DNA of 6,627 nucleotides from CAWEHT01 sp963808455 (GCA_963808455.1 CAWEHT010000159.1:1-6627); one strand, 5' to 3'. Counted from the first letter of the stretch, positions 1 to 6,135 are shown. Made by a program: numbers and translations. The notes: generated from the letters alone by a model not told the origin.

Positions 1-11
1 AAGTGAGTATC

Positions 12-1478
12 ATGACTCAAGAAACCCCTTACTCCCACTACACCTATCTATCACCCTTCACCTGGCGCTACGGCTCCGAGGCGATGCGGCACCTGTGGAG
101 CGAGCAGCACAAGCGGCTGCTGTGGCGCCGCATCTGGGTCGCCCTGGCCGAGGCCCAGATGGCCGCCGGCCTGGTGCAGCCCGAGCAGGTGGCCGACCTT
201 GTCGCGGCACCGTGACCAGGTGGACCTGGCCCGCGCCCAGGAGATCGAAGCCGAGATCCACCACGACCTGATGGCCGAAGTGCATACCTATGCCGCACAA
301 TGCCCCGTCGGCGGAGGCATCATTCACCTGGGCGCCACCTCCATGGACATCGAGGACAACGCCGATGCGCTGCGCATGCGGGAAGCGCTCGACCTGGTGT
401 TGGCCGGCCTGCGTGACCTGCTGCTCGCCTTCGCCGAGCGCATCGAGGCAACCGCCGATGCGGCCACCATGGCCTTCACCCATCTCCAGCCGGCCGAGCC
501 CACCACCACCGGCTACCGGCTCGCCCAGTACGCCCAGGACCTGCTGGACGACTGGGCCGAGCTGAGCCGGGCCCGCGCGTGCGTGCGCGGCAAGGGATTC
601 AAGGGTGCCGTGGGCACCTCCGCGTCGTACGCCCAGCTTCTCGCCGGCACGGGCCTGGCGCCGGTCGATTTCGAGGCCCGGATCATGGCGGCCCTGGGCC
701 TGGAGCCCACGCCGGTCGCCACGCAGACCTACCCGCGAAACAGGACTACCGGGTGCTCAGCGCGCTCGCCGGCCTCGCGGCCTCGCTCTACAAGTTCGCG
801 CTGGACCTGCGGATCCTGCAATCGCCGCCTATCGGCGAGTGGTCGGAGCCGTTCGGCGCCCGCCAGGTGGGCTCCAGCGCCATGCCGTTCAAGCGCAATC
901 CCATCCAGGCCGAGAACATCGACAGCCTGGCGCGCCTGCTGGCGACGCTGCCGCGGGTGGCCTGGGACAACGCGGCGCAAAGCATCCTGGAGCGCACGCT
1001 GGACGACTCGGCAAACCGGCGCACGATTTTGCCCGAGGCCTTCCTCAACGCCGACGAGTTGCTGCACCGTGGCCTGCACCTAGTGCGCGGCCTCGAGGTC
1101 GACCCCGCCGCCTCCGCCCGCCTGCTGGCGGACTACGGCGCCTTCGCGGCCACCGAGCGGCTGTTGATGGAGCTGGTCAAACGCGGGGGTGACCGGCAGG
1201 CGCTGCACGAGACGATCCGCGCGCACGCGCTGGCTGCCTGGGCCGAGCTGCGGGCCGGTTCGACCAATCCGCTCGTCGAGCTGCTGGCCGCAGACCCCGC
1301 CATTGGGGTACTGGCATCCTCCGCCGAGGTGCGCGGCTGGCTCGCCGCCGACGATTACGTCGGGGATGCTCCCCAGCGGGCGCGACGCTTTGCCGCCTCG
1401 CTGGCCGAGCAGCTCGAGCAGGAATCCTCCTGCCTGCAGGCCAAACCCGCCCTTGCCCCCGGCCTGCCCATGTGCTAA
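12..1478 (+). pseudogene. purB: Adenylosuccinate lyase, reading frame broken by two single-base indels
   Basis: Adenylosuccinate lyase releases fumarate from SAICAR and from adenylosuccinate in cytosolic purine and AMP synthesis. The protein is readable in three segments: frame from ATG 12 to about 206, a shifted frame to about 737, then the first frame again to TAA 1478. Dropping one G at 206/207 and adding one base near 737 gives about 488 residues, close to the animal enzyme (about 484). Visible landmarks are HLGATSMDIEDN, THLQPAEPTT with the likely catalytic His near residue 157, TQTYPR joined to KQDYRVLSALAG, the fumarase/aspartase-superfamily signature GSSAMPFKRNP with the likely catalytic Ser near 288-289, and ERTLDDSANRR. 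The aligned stretches resemble human ADSL, which also fixes the joins. As written, translation from ATG 12 stops at TGA 213, so no full product is made. Good motif conservation across both breaks suggests sequencing errors or very recent decay. An in-frame GTG at 3 is a less likely start. The family call is firm; whether the gene is dead is open. Confidence 0.9.
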
Positions 1479-1527
1479 CATGTGCGGGCTCGTGACCAGC
1501 CACGATATCGCGGGCCCGGAGCGTGTA

Positions 1528-2535
1528 GTGCCGCCGATGAACACCGACAGTTACGGACGGAAGCTCGACTATCTGCGTGTTTCCGTGACGGATCGCTGCA
1601 ATCTGCGCTGCGTTTACTGTATGCCTGCCCAGGGCGTGCCGCTGCGTTCGCACCAGGATATCCTCCGGGTGGAGCAGATCGCGAGGGTGGTGGAGGCCGG
1701 GGCCGCGCTCGGGCTGGGCAAGGTGCGCCTGACCGGCGGCGAGCCTCTCGTGCGCAAGGGGATCGTGGATCTGGTGCAGCAGGTCGCGTGGCTGCCCGGC
1801 ATCACGGAAGTGGCTATGACCACCAACGCGTATTTCCTCCCGCGCCTGGCCGCCGGCCTGGCGGCGGCAGGCCTGGCCCGTGTCAACATCAGCCTGGACA
1901 GCCTGCGCCCCGAACGCTTCGCCCGCATCAGCCGGCTGGGCGAGCTGGGCGCGGTCATGCGGGGCATCGCCGCCGCCGAGGAGGCGGGGCTGCGCCCGCT
2001 CAAGATCAACATGGTGGTCGTCCGCGGGCTCAATGACGACGAGATCCTCGACTTCGCCTCACTGACCTACGAACACGATTGGCACGTCCGCTTCATCGAA
2101 TGCATGCCGCTGGGCGGGTCGTCCGATTGGGGGCCGGACATGCCGGCGCCCGGCGCCCGCCTCGTGCGCGCCGCCGAGATGCGGCGCCGGCTCGCCGTGC
2201 TCGGGCCGCTGGCCCCCGAAGTCGGCCCCGCCGGCCACGGCCCCGCCGCCTATTTCCGCCTCCCCGGTGCCAGGGGAACCCTGGGCTTCATCACCGCCGT
2301 CAGCAATCATTTCTGCGCGGCCTGCAACCGCCTGCGCCTGACGGCGGATGGCTGGCTGCGCACCTGCCTCTACACCGATGCCGGCGTGCACCTCAAGCCG
2401 GCTCTCGACGCCGGTGCCGGCCCCGCCGAGCTGAAGGCCCTGATCGCGCAGGCGGTCGTGCTCAAGCCCGCCGCGCGCCCCTTGCACCCGGGCAGCCACG
2501 TGGCCGGCGAGGCCATGTCGTCCATTGGGGGGTAG
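1528..2535 (+). CDS. moaA: GTP 3',8-cyclase MoaA (radical SAM, molybdenum cofactor synthesis)
   Basis: MoaA converts GTP to (8S)-3',8-cyclo-7,8-dihydroguanosine 5'-triphosphate, the first step of molybdopterin synthesis in the cytosol. Counting from ATG 1537 (332 residues, normal family length), the radical-SAM cluster is CNLRCVYC with Cys 21, 25 and 28, followed by TGGEP at 66-70. The second [4Fe-4S] site is CAACNRLRLT with Cys 260, 263 and 277 (CX2CX13C). The two Arg of CNRLR are the family's GTP-binding residues. The protein ends in the Gly-Gly tail required for activity in the family. Start choice: GGAG at 1518-1521 lies 6 bases before GTG 1528, whereas ATG 1537 is 15 bases away. A further in-frame ATG at 1480, one base after the purB stop, would add a 16-19 residue tail unlike MoaA. 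One oddity is TTNA at 95-98 where the family usually has TTNG. No other moa/moe/mob gene is visible. Function is firm; the exact start is less so. Confidence 0.96.
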   Translation: MPPMNTDSYGRKLDYLRVSVTDRCNLRCVYCMPAQGVPLRSHQDILRVEQIARVVEAGAALGLGKVRLTGGEPLVRKGIVDLVQQVAWLPGITEVAMTTNAYFLPRLAAGLAAAGLARVNISLDSLRPERFARISRLGELGAVMRGIAAAEEAGLRPLKINMVVVRGLNDDEILDFASLTYEHDWHVRFIECMPLGGSSDWGPDMPAPGARLVRAAEMRRRLAVLGPLAPEVGPAGHGPAAYFRLPGARGTLGFITAVSNHFCAACNRLRLTADGWLRTCLYTDAGVHLKPALDAGAGPAELKALIAQAVVLKPAARPLHPGSHVAGEAMSSIGG

Positions 2536-2562
2536 GCCCGGCCTCATAACTCGGGCCGGGCC
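2535..2562 (+). terminator. GC-rich hairpin just after moaA
   Basis: A perfect 9-bp inverted repeat, GGCCCGGCC (2535-2543) and GGCCGGGCC (2554-2562), surrounds a 10-base loop and begins at the last base of the moaA stop codon. Its position fits transcript termination or 3'-end protection for moaA, and the next gene is convergent. No T-run follows, so a classical intrinsic terminator is not shown. Confidence 0.5.
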
Positions 2563-2653
2563 ACGAGCAAGAGCACGATCTGGCTGCCTGATCCATTTCT
2601 TGACCTGCATAATCAGGCCGGAGGACGAGCGGGGCCCGGTGCCGGCCGGCGGC

Positions 2654-2698
2654 GCGCCCGTGGGATGGGCCAACTGCCGCCTGGCCGGTCACGGGCGC
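2654..2698. terminator. Nested stem-loop in the convergent gap, possible terminator for the minus-strand gene
   Basis: GCGCCCGTG (2654-2662) pairs with CACGGGCGC (2690-2698), and within it GGCCA (2668-2672) pairs with TGGCC (2682-2686). It lies 16 bases beyond the stop codon of the minus-strand lipoprotein gene. There is no T-tract on either side and the region is GC-rich, where such stems arise by chance, so this is a weak call. The rest of the 2563-2714 gap shows nothing else I can name. Confidence 0.25.
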
Positions 2699-2714
2699 CC
2701 GCGGCGCGGCGTCC

Positions 2715-3644
2715 TTATTGCGGCGCCTGCACCGTGATGCTGGGATCGTACTGATACGTGACCACCGTCGTGATCTGGCCGCTCCCCGACGCCGAGTTGC
2801 CCGACGTCTGCACTTTCAGCGGCAGGCCGTTCGTCACACCGACCCAGACCCTGGAGTTGTGCGTGACGCTGGGATCGGTCGCCGACCGCGTAGCGTAGTC
2901 GTAGACCAGGGCCGGCGTCCCGTTCACCAGGTCAGGGCCGACGAACTTCGTCTGGTCCACGATGATCTGCTGCTTGAGCTGGCTCAGCTGCTTGGGGTCC
3001 GACATGGGCATGTTGCTGAGGATAGCCTGGGCCATCGTCGCCGGCATTTGCGTCCACGTCGCGCTGCTCCCCATCTTCTGATAGATGGTCCCCTGGTCCT
3101 CCAGGACGATGATCTCCATGCCGCCGGTCAAGGTCATATGCATATGTCCGGGAGGCGCGTACTCCATCGTGATGGTTCTGGTGCCGTTGTTGGCCGCGGC
3201 ACCGGTCGTCGTGGAAACGATGGTGGCCCGGTAGGCCTGCTGGGCCATCTTCGATGTGGCATTCCAGATGGAATCAACCGGCGCTCCGCTCCCCGCAGCG
3301 CCCTGCGCCGAGGGTGCCGCCGTCGCCTGGGCCCCCAGGGTAGTGGTCGGCTCGCTCGTCGGGGCCAGGGTAGGCGCGGCCAGCGCGGCGGCGGTGGGGG
3401 TCAGCTCGACCGTTGGCTGAGGCAGGGAGGTCGGCGCAGCGGTCGGCTCCGGAACTGTGGCCGTCGCCTCAGGCGCGGCGGGCGCCGAAGTGGCCGCCTC
3501 TGGCGCGGCAGGCGCAGTAGTGGCTTGGGCCTGGGGCACCTGCGTCGGCTGGGCTGGCGCCGGGGTGGCGCTGCCGGCGCAGCCACTCAGCGACAGGGCC
3601 GCGAGGGTCAGCAGCAAGAAGAGTGTGTGGGACTGTTTGGTCAT
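2715..3644 (-). CDS. Putative lipoprotein with Pro/Ala/Thr linker and LolA/LppX-like C-terminal domain
   Basis: The predicted product is 309 residues. Residues 1-22 form a lipoprotein signal: MTKQSH, a Leu/Ala-rich hydrophobic core, then lipobox LSGC with Cys 22 as the expected lipid-modified residue, so it should sit on the outer face of a membrane. Residues about 23-125 are a low-complexity linker of Ala, Pro, Thr, Gln and Glu, including a 10-residue tandem duplication. Residues about 126-309 alternate like beta strands (YRATIVST, TRTITMEYAPPGHMHMTL, MEIIVLEDQGTIYQKM, ALVYDYATRS, LPLKVQTSGNSASG), recalling the half-barrel folds of LolA and mycobacterial LppX/LprG that bind lipids or lipoproteins. 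That resemblance is an inference from strand pattern only. The start is well supported: AAGGAGG lies 5 bases before ATG 3644, and an upstream in-frame extension to 3902 lacks such a site. No function can be assigned. Confidence 0.88.
   Translation of the reverse strand: MTKQSHTLFLLLTLAALSLSGCAGSATPAPAQPTQVPQAQATTAPAAPEAATSAPAAPEATATVPEPTAAPTSLPQPTVELTPTAAALAAPTLAPTSEPTTTLGAQATAAPSAQGAAGSGAPVDSIWNATSKMAQQAYRATIVSTTTGAAANNGTRTITMEYAPPGHMHMTLTGGMEIIVLEDQGTIYQKMGSSATWTQMPATMAQAILSNMPMSDPKQLSQLKQQIIVDQTKFVGPDLVNGTPALVYDYATRSATDPSVTHNSRVWVGVTNGLPLKVQTSGNSASGSGQITTVVTYQYDPSITVQAPQ
3461..3520 (-). repeat. Imperfect tandem duplication of a 30-bp unit in the lipoprotein linker
   Basis: Two adjacent 30-base units differ at only a few positions and keep the reading frame, giving APAAPEAATS followed by APAAPEATAT in the linker. 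This fits expansion of a flexible spacer by slippage or unequal recombination. The repeat boundaries are approximate. Confidence 0.6.
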
Positions 3645-3649
3645 CTTCT

Positions 3650-3656
3650 CCTCCTT
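3650..3656 (-). promoter_or_regulatory. Strong Shine-Dalgarno site that sets the lipoprotein start
   Basis: On the minus strand the sequence reads AAGGAGG-AGAAG-ATG, a near-perfect anti-16S match at 5-base spacing from ATG 3644. It decides the start against the longer open frame reaching 3902. Confidence 0.85.
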
Positions 3657-3873
3657 AGAATTCGAAAATGGGTGCGTGAGCCACCTTAACCGGTCGTCGT
3701 ATATCCCTGGCCCACGGCCAACTCCTGGGCCCAACGCCTCAGTGCATGTGCAGGGCACGCCTTCGGTAGCGACGTCTGTCATTCTGAACGGGTATGCAAG
3801 CCGGCCTGCGCCGCGGCGAGCCGCCAGCGAAGAATCCGTCTCGGTGTCACCGAAAGGGCTCCCTGTCTCTGCC
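3657..3873. other. Intergenic gap between the kelch and lipoprotein genes
   Basis: This 217-base stretch separates two minus-strand genes and should hold the lipoprotein promoter. I could not find a convincing -35/-10 pair: a TATACG near 3698 has no good -35 at 16-18 bases. A 13-base perfect palindrome, TCGGTGTCACCGA at 3841-3853, lies about 20 bases beyond the kelch stop codon. It could be a small hairpin or a protein-binding site. The in-frame extension of the lipoprotein through this gap has no coding character I recognise. Confidence 0.4.
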
Positions 3874-5208
3874 TTAGCCAGGGCAAGCGGCCAACTCCGC
3901 ACTTTGCCCCCCGATCAGGGCCCGGCCCGGCTGCGCCAGGATGCCGGGAGACACAAGGCGGGCCGTGTCCATGCCTGGCCCAGGCGTCGGGCCGTTGCCG
4001 CCCGGGTCATACAGCTCGGCGCTGGCCAGCGCGACGCCCCGGTTGTCCAATCCGCCCGCCACCAGCACCTGCCCCGAAGGAAGCAGGGTCGCCGTATGCC
4101 AGACGCGGGGCGTGCTCATGCTCGCTGCCGGCGCCCAGTTGTTGCTGGCCGGGTCGTACAGCTCGGCCGTGGCGAGGCACGTGTTGTCGTCATCGGAGCC
4201 CCCCGCCACCAGCACCTGGCCGGAGGGGAGCAGGGCTCCGGCGTGCTCCTCGCGTGCGGAGCTCAGGCTGCCCGCCGGCGTCCAGCTGTCGCTGGCCGGG
4301 TCGTACAGCTCGGCCGTGGCCAGCGTGTCCGTGATGCCCCCGGCCACCAGCACCAGGCCCGAGGGCAAAAGCGTGGCCGTGTGCGGATCGCGGGCGATAC
4401 TCAGGCTCGCCGCCGGCGTCCAGCTGTTGCCGGCCGGGTCGTACAGCTCCGCGCTGGCCAGAAAGTCACCCCACAGGTTGAGGTCGCTGCCCCCGGCCAC
4501 CAGCACCCTCCCCGAGGGCAGCAGCGTGGCCGTGTGGCGCATGCGGGAGATGCTCATGCTCCCCGCCGGCGACCAGCTGTTGCTGGCCGGATCGTATAGC
4601 TCGGCGCCGGCCAGCGTTCCGCTGATGCCCACACCCCCGGCCACCAACACCTTCCCGGAGGCCAGCAGGGTAGCAGTATGCTGAGCGTGTGCCGTCTTCA
4701 TGCTCGCCGCCGGCGACCAACTGTTGCTGGCGGGGTCGTACAGCTCAGCGCTGGCCAGCGCCGGCGTGTCGAAGGGGTCGGCGCCCCCGGCCACCAGCAC
4801 CTGCCCGGATGGGAGCAGGGTAGCAGTGTGCTCGGCTCGGGCAGTGCCCATGCTGCCTGCGGGCGACCACGTGTTGCTGGCCGGGTCGTACAGCTCGGCG
4901 CTGGCCAGCGTCCCGCCGGCTCCCTGACCCCCGGCCACCAGCACCTTCCCTGAAGGCAGCATGGTAGCCGTGTGCCACATGCGGGCCGCCGCCATGTTCG
5001 CCGCCGGCGACCAGCTGCCCGCGGCGTTTGATGCCCCGTTCGCGCGCCGCGCAGTCACGCGCCTCGGGCCGGCTTCGGTGCCAACAAGAGGCCGCGGCCT
5101 AGCTACCGCTGCCGCCGGCGCCCCAGGCGCCGTCCGAGCCATGCCCGCCGGCCCGCCCGGCAGGGCCAACAGCACGAAAAGTAGCAGCGGGACGGAGGCT
5201 CGCTTCAC
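3874..5208 (-). CDS. Secreted kelch-repeat beta-propeller protein
   Basis: The product is 444 residues. The N-terminus has a signal peptide: MKRAS, a hydrophobic core through LLFVLLALPGG, and a plausible cleavage after AGMA, so it is exported. Residues about 25-64 are a low-complexity Ala/Pro/Arg stretch. From about residue 65 there are seven kelch units, each with the pattern S-W-(S/T)-P-A, R, HTATLLPSGKVLVAGG, then AELYDPASN; the first HTAT begins at His 79. An eighth unit (SPGILAQPGRALIGG to the end) is degenerate and cut short. Unit length is 46-51 residues. Kelch propellers serve as binding or carbohydrate-oxidising scaffolds; no catalytic residues are evident here, so the ligand is unknown. 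Translation starts at GTG 5208, with GGGTGG six bases upstream. The gene lies between two putative lipoprotein genes in the same direction, but gaps over 220 bases argue against tight coupling. Confidence 0.93.
   Translation of the reverse strand: MKRASVPLLLFVLLALPGGPAGMARTAPGAPAAAVARPRPLVGTEAGPRRVTARRANGASNAAGSWSPAANMAAARMWHTATMLPSGKVLVAGGQGAGGTLASAELYDPASNTWSPAGSMGTARAEHTATLLPSGQVLVAGGADPFDTPALASAELYDPASNSWSPAASMKTAHAQHTATLLASGKVLVAGGVGISGTLAGAELYDPASNSWSPAGSMSISRMRHTATLLPSGRVLVAGGSDLNLWGDFLASAELYDPAGNSWTPAASLSIARDPHTATLLPSGLVLVAGGITDTLATAELYDPASDSWTPAGSLSSAREEHAGALLPSGQVLVAGGSDDDNTCLATAELYDPASNNWAPAASMSTPRVWHTATLLPSGQVLVAGGLDNRGVALASAELYDPGGNGPTPGPGMDTARLVSPGILAQPGRALIGGQSAELAACPG
3877..5016 (-). 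repeat. In-gene array of seven kelch repeats plus a degenerate eighth
   Basis: The landmark encoding LYDP (TCGTACAGCT or a close variant on the plus strand) begins at 4007, 4154, 4301, 4439, 4592, 4736 and 4886. Spacings are therefore 147, 147, 138, 153, 144 and 150 bases, all multiples of three. Similarity holds at the base level as well as in protein, especially over the GGCCACCAGCACC and GCTGGCC blocks, which suggests recent internal duplication or gene conversion. Such an array is also prone to assembly collapse. Confidence 0.9.
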
Positions 5209-5330
5209 GAGCTACCACCCTGCGTCGAATAGTCGGACATTTGACCGGCTCGTTGCCATATCCGCCAGCGATTGGAATCGCCGGCTGGTTCCAGAAGTGC
5301 GCTCAGACGCACCGAAAGGACACCTCTGGC

Positions 5331-5348
5331 AACCTGCCTCGGCAGGTT
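5331..5348. repeat. Palindrome AACCTGCC-tc-GGCAGGTT
   Basis: A perfect 8-bp inverted repeat with a 2-base centre lies about 11 bases left of the larger palindrome at 5359-5381. Its arms resemble the neighbouring palindrome's CCTGCGGTT/AACCGCAGG arms, so it may be a diverged relative of the same element. Confidence 0.6.
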
Positions 5349-5358
5349 TGGCGTAGCA

Positions 5359-5381
5359 GCCTGCGGTTTGCAACCGCAGGC
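5359..5381. repeat. Ten-base-pair palindrome overlapping direct-repeat copy 1
   Basis: GCCTGCGGTT (5359-5368) pairs perfectly with AACCGCAGGC (5372-5381) around the loop TGC. The right arm lies inside direct-repeat copy 1. In the second copy the left arm is altered (CCGCACGGTT) and only a 5-bp core stem remains. Confidence 0.75.
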
Positions 5382-5474
5382 GTGGCCCGCACAATGCCAG
5401 GCTAAGCAAAGACGCGCCGTGGATGCTGGCCCCGCACGGTTTGCAACCGCAGGCGTGGCCCGCACAATGCCAGG
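5364..5474. repeat. 38-bp perfect direct repeat, two copies 73 bp apart
   Basis: Copy 1 is 5364-5401 and copy 2 is 5437-5474, identical over 38 bases. Each starts with CGGTTTGCAACCGCAGG and ends with CACAATGCCAGG. Similarity continues with small gaps into 5402-5413 and 5475-5490. The combination of a palindrome and a conserved tail in an intergenic gap is typical of REP-like or MITE-like dispersed elements, but no transposase is nearby and genome-wide copies cannot be seen from here. Two copies with a 35-base gap are too few for a CRISPR call. Confidence 0.85.
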
Positions 5475-5601
5475 GGCCAAGCCAAATGACCCAATAGCAG
5501 TCATAACAGAAACCCGGGCTGCCGAAGGGGCAAACCGGCGCGACGCGGCGCACGAGGCGCATATCGCGTGCGAACCACGCGGACCCGCCCCTCGCGCCCG
5601 G

Positions 5602-6130
5602 CTAGCTTGGGCCAGGGGTCACGGTCCCCACGTTTTTCACGGCAATGCGCGCGAAGTAAACCTGGGTCTGCTTGGTGCTGCTGTCGACGGCCGTGATCAC
5701 CGCCAGCATCACCCCCGAGTTGTCCTTGTTCGTTCTGCCGAAAATACAGAGGGCGCCGCCAGAGCTGGCCGCATTCGTGTCATTGACGCAGCCCGGCGCG
5801 TTTTTTGCTGTTCCAGCCGGCGGCGGCCATGCGGTCGGCGGTATAGTAGGCCGACACAGCGGTGGGGTTCTTGTTCGAAACAAAGGCGATGTAGTCGATG
5901 CTCGCCTGGTTTTCGCTGGCCGCCTTCAGGTAGGCCTGGATGCCCAGGTTCACGCCCAATGGGATCTGCAGGTCTGTCTTGGTCAGACCGTCCATGCGAG
6001 GCACGTCTGGCCACAGATCGGTCACCGTCCCGGAACTGGCGGTGTTACCGATCAGGCCATTGGCCAGGCCGCAGGCCAAACTCGCCAGCATCAGGGCTGC
6101 CAAAACGACCAGTATTCGGTTGCGCGCCAT
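5602..6130 (-). CDS. Small putative lipoprotein of unknown function, frameshifted in an A6 run
   Basis: I do not recognise a named family. The frame from ATG 6130 gives an export signal (MARNRILVVLAALMLASLACG) ending in S-L-A-C, an imperfect lipobox because position -3 is Ser rather than Leu. It continues through YYTADRMAAAGWNSKK and then ends early at TGA 5780. A second frame carries on without a gap in sense: NAPGCVNDTNAASSGG, then ALCIFGRTNKDNSGVM, then VYFARIAVK, to TAG 5602. Removing one base from the run of six A (plus-strand T6 at 5801-5806) joins them into about 175 residues. The second half has alternating strand-like segments and two Cys that could pair. GAGGAGGG lies 5 bases before ATG 6130, so the start is firm. 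The indel may be a sequencing error, a true mutation, or a slippage site. The location is probably membrane-anchored and outward-facing. Confidence 0.75.
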
Positions 6131-6135
6131 GACGT

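Larger units (their letters stand above)
5209..5601. other. Intergenic region with palindromes and a direct repeat
   Basis: This 393-base gap lies between the small lipoprotein gene and the kelch gene, both on the minus strand. It holds the palindromic direct-repeat cluster at 5331-5474 (listed separately). It also holds a short stem, CGCGTG (5565-5570) with CACGCG (5576-5581), about 20 bases past the small lipoprotein stop. Open frames crossing it on both strands simply translate the repeats and have no recognisable protein content. The kelch promoter is probably within 5209-5330, but I see no convincing -35/-10 pair. Confidence 0.55.

Noticed and set aside
738..1083. Continuation of the middle purB frame to 1083
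   Set aside because: After TQTYPR this frame becomes low-complexity Arg/Ser/Thr sequence, while the neighbouring frame carries the PurB signature GSSAMPFKRNP.
1189..1527. Long N-terminal extension of the moaA frame into purB
   Set aside because: The extension overlaps conserved purB sequence in another frame, has no MoaA-like content, and normal MoaA length starts near 1528-1537.
2718..3689. 323-codon open frame on the plus strand opposite the lipoprotein gene
   Set aside because: It is an Arg/Gly-rich product of GC-rich antisense DNA. The minus-strand frame has a lipobox, a strong ribosome site and sensible composition.
3645..3902. Lipoprotein gene extended upstream to 3902
   Set aside because: The lipobox and signal peptide require the start at ATG 3644, which also has the strong ribosome site. 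The extension would place the signal peptide inside the protein.
3457..4599. 380-codon plus-strand open frame, and others opposite the kelch gene
   Set aside because: They translate the antisense of the kelch repeats, so any repeat pattern in them is inherited. No start signal or family match is visible.
3877..5016. CRISPR or intergenic tandem repeat
   Set aside because: The periods are multiples of three and the units encode a clear kelch motif in a gene with a signal peptide and start site.
5364..5474. CRISPR array
   Set aside because: There are only two copies, with a single 35-base spacer, and similarity extends imperfectly past the repeat. No cas gene is present.
5565..5581. Terminator for the small lipoprotein
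   Set aside because: The stem is only about six base pairs with no T-run, which is expected by chance in such GC-rich DNA.
5272..6132. 286-codon plus-strand open frame across the palindromic repeats and opposite the small lipoprotein
   Set aside because: It crosses intergenic palindromes and the antisense of a better-supported gene, with Arg/Pro/Ser-rich nonsense composition.
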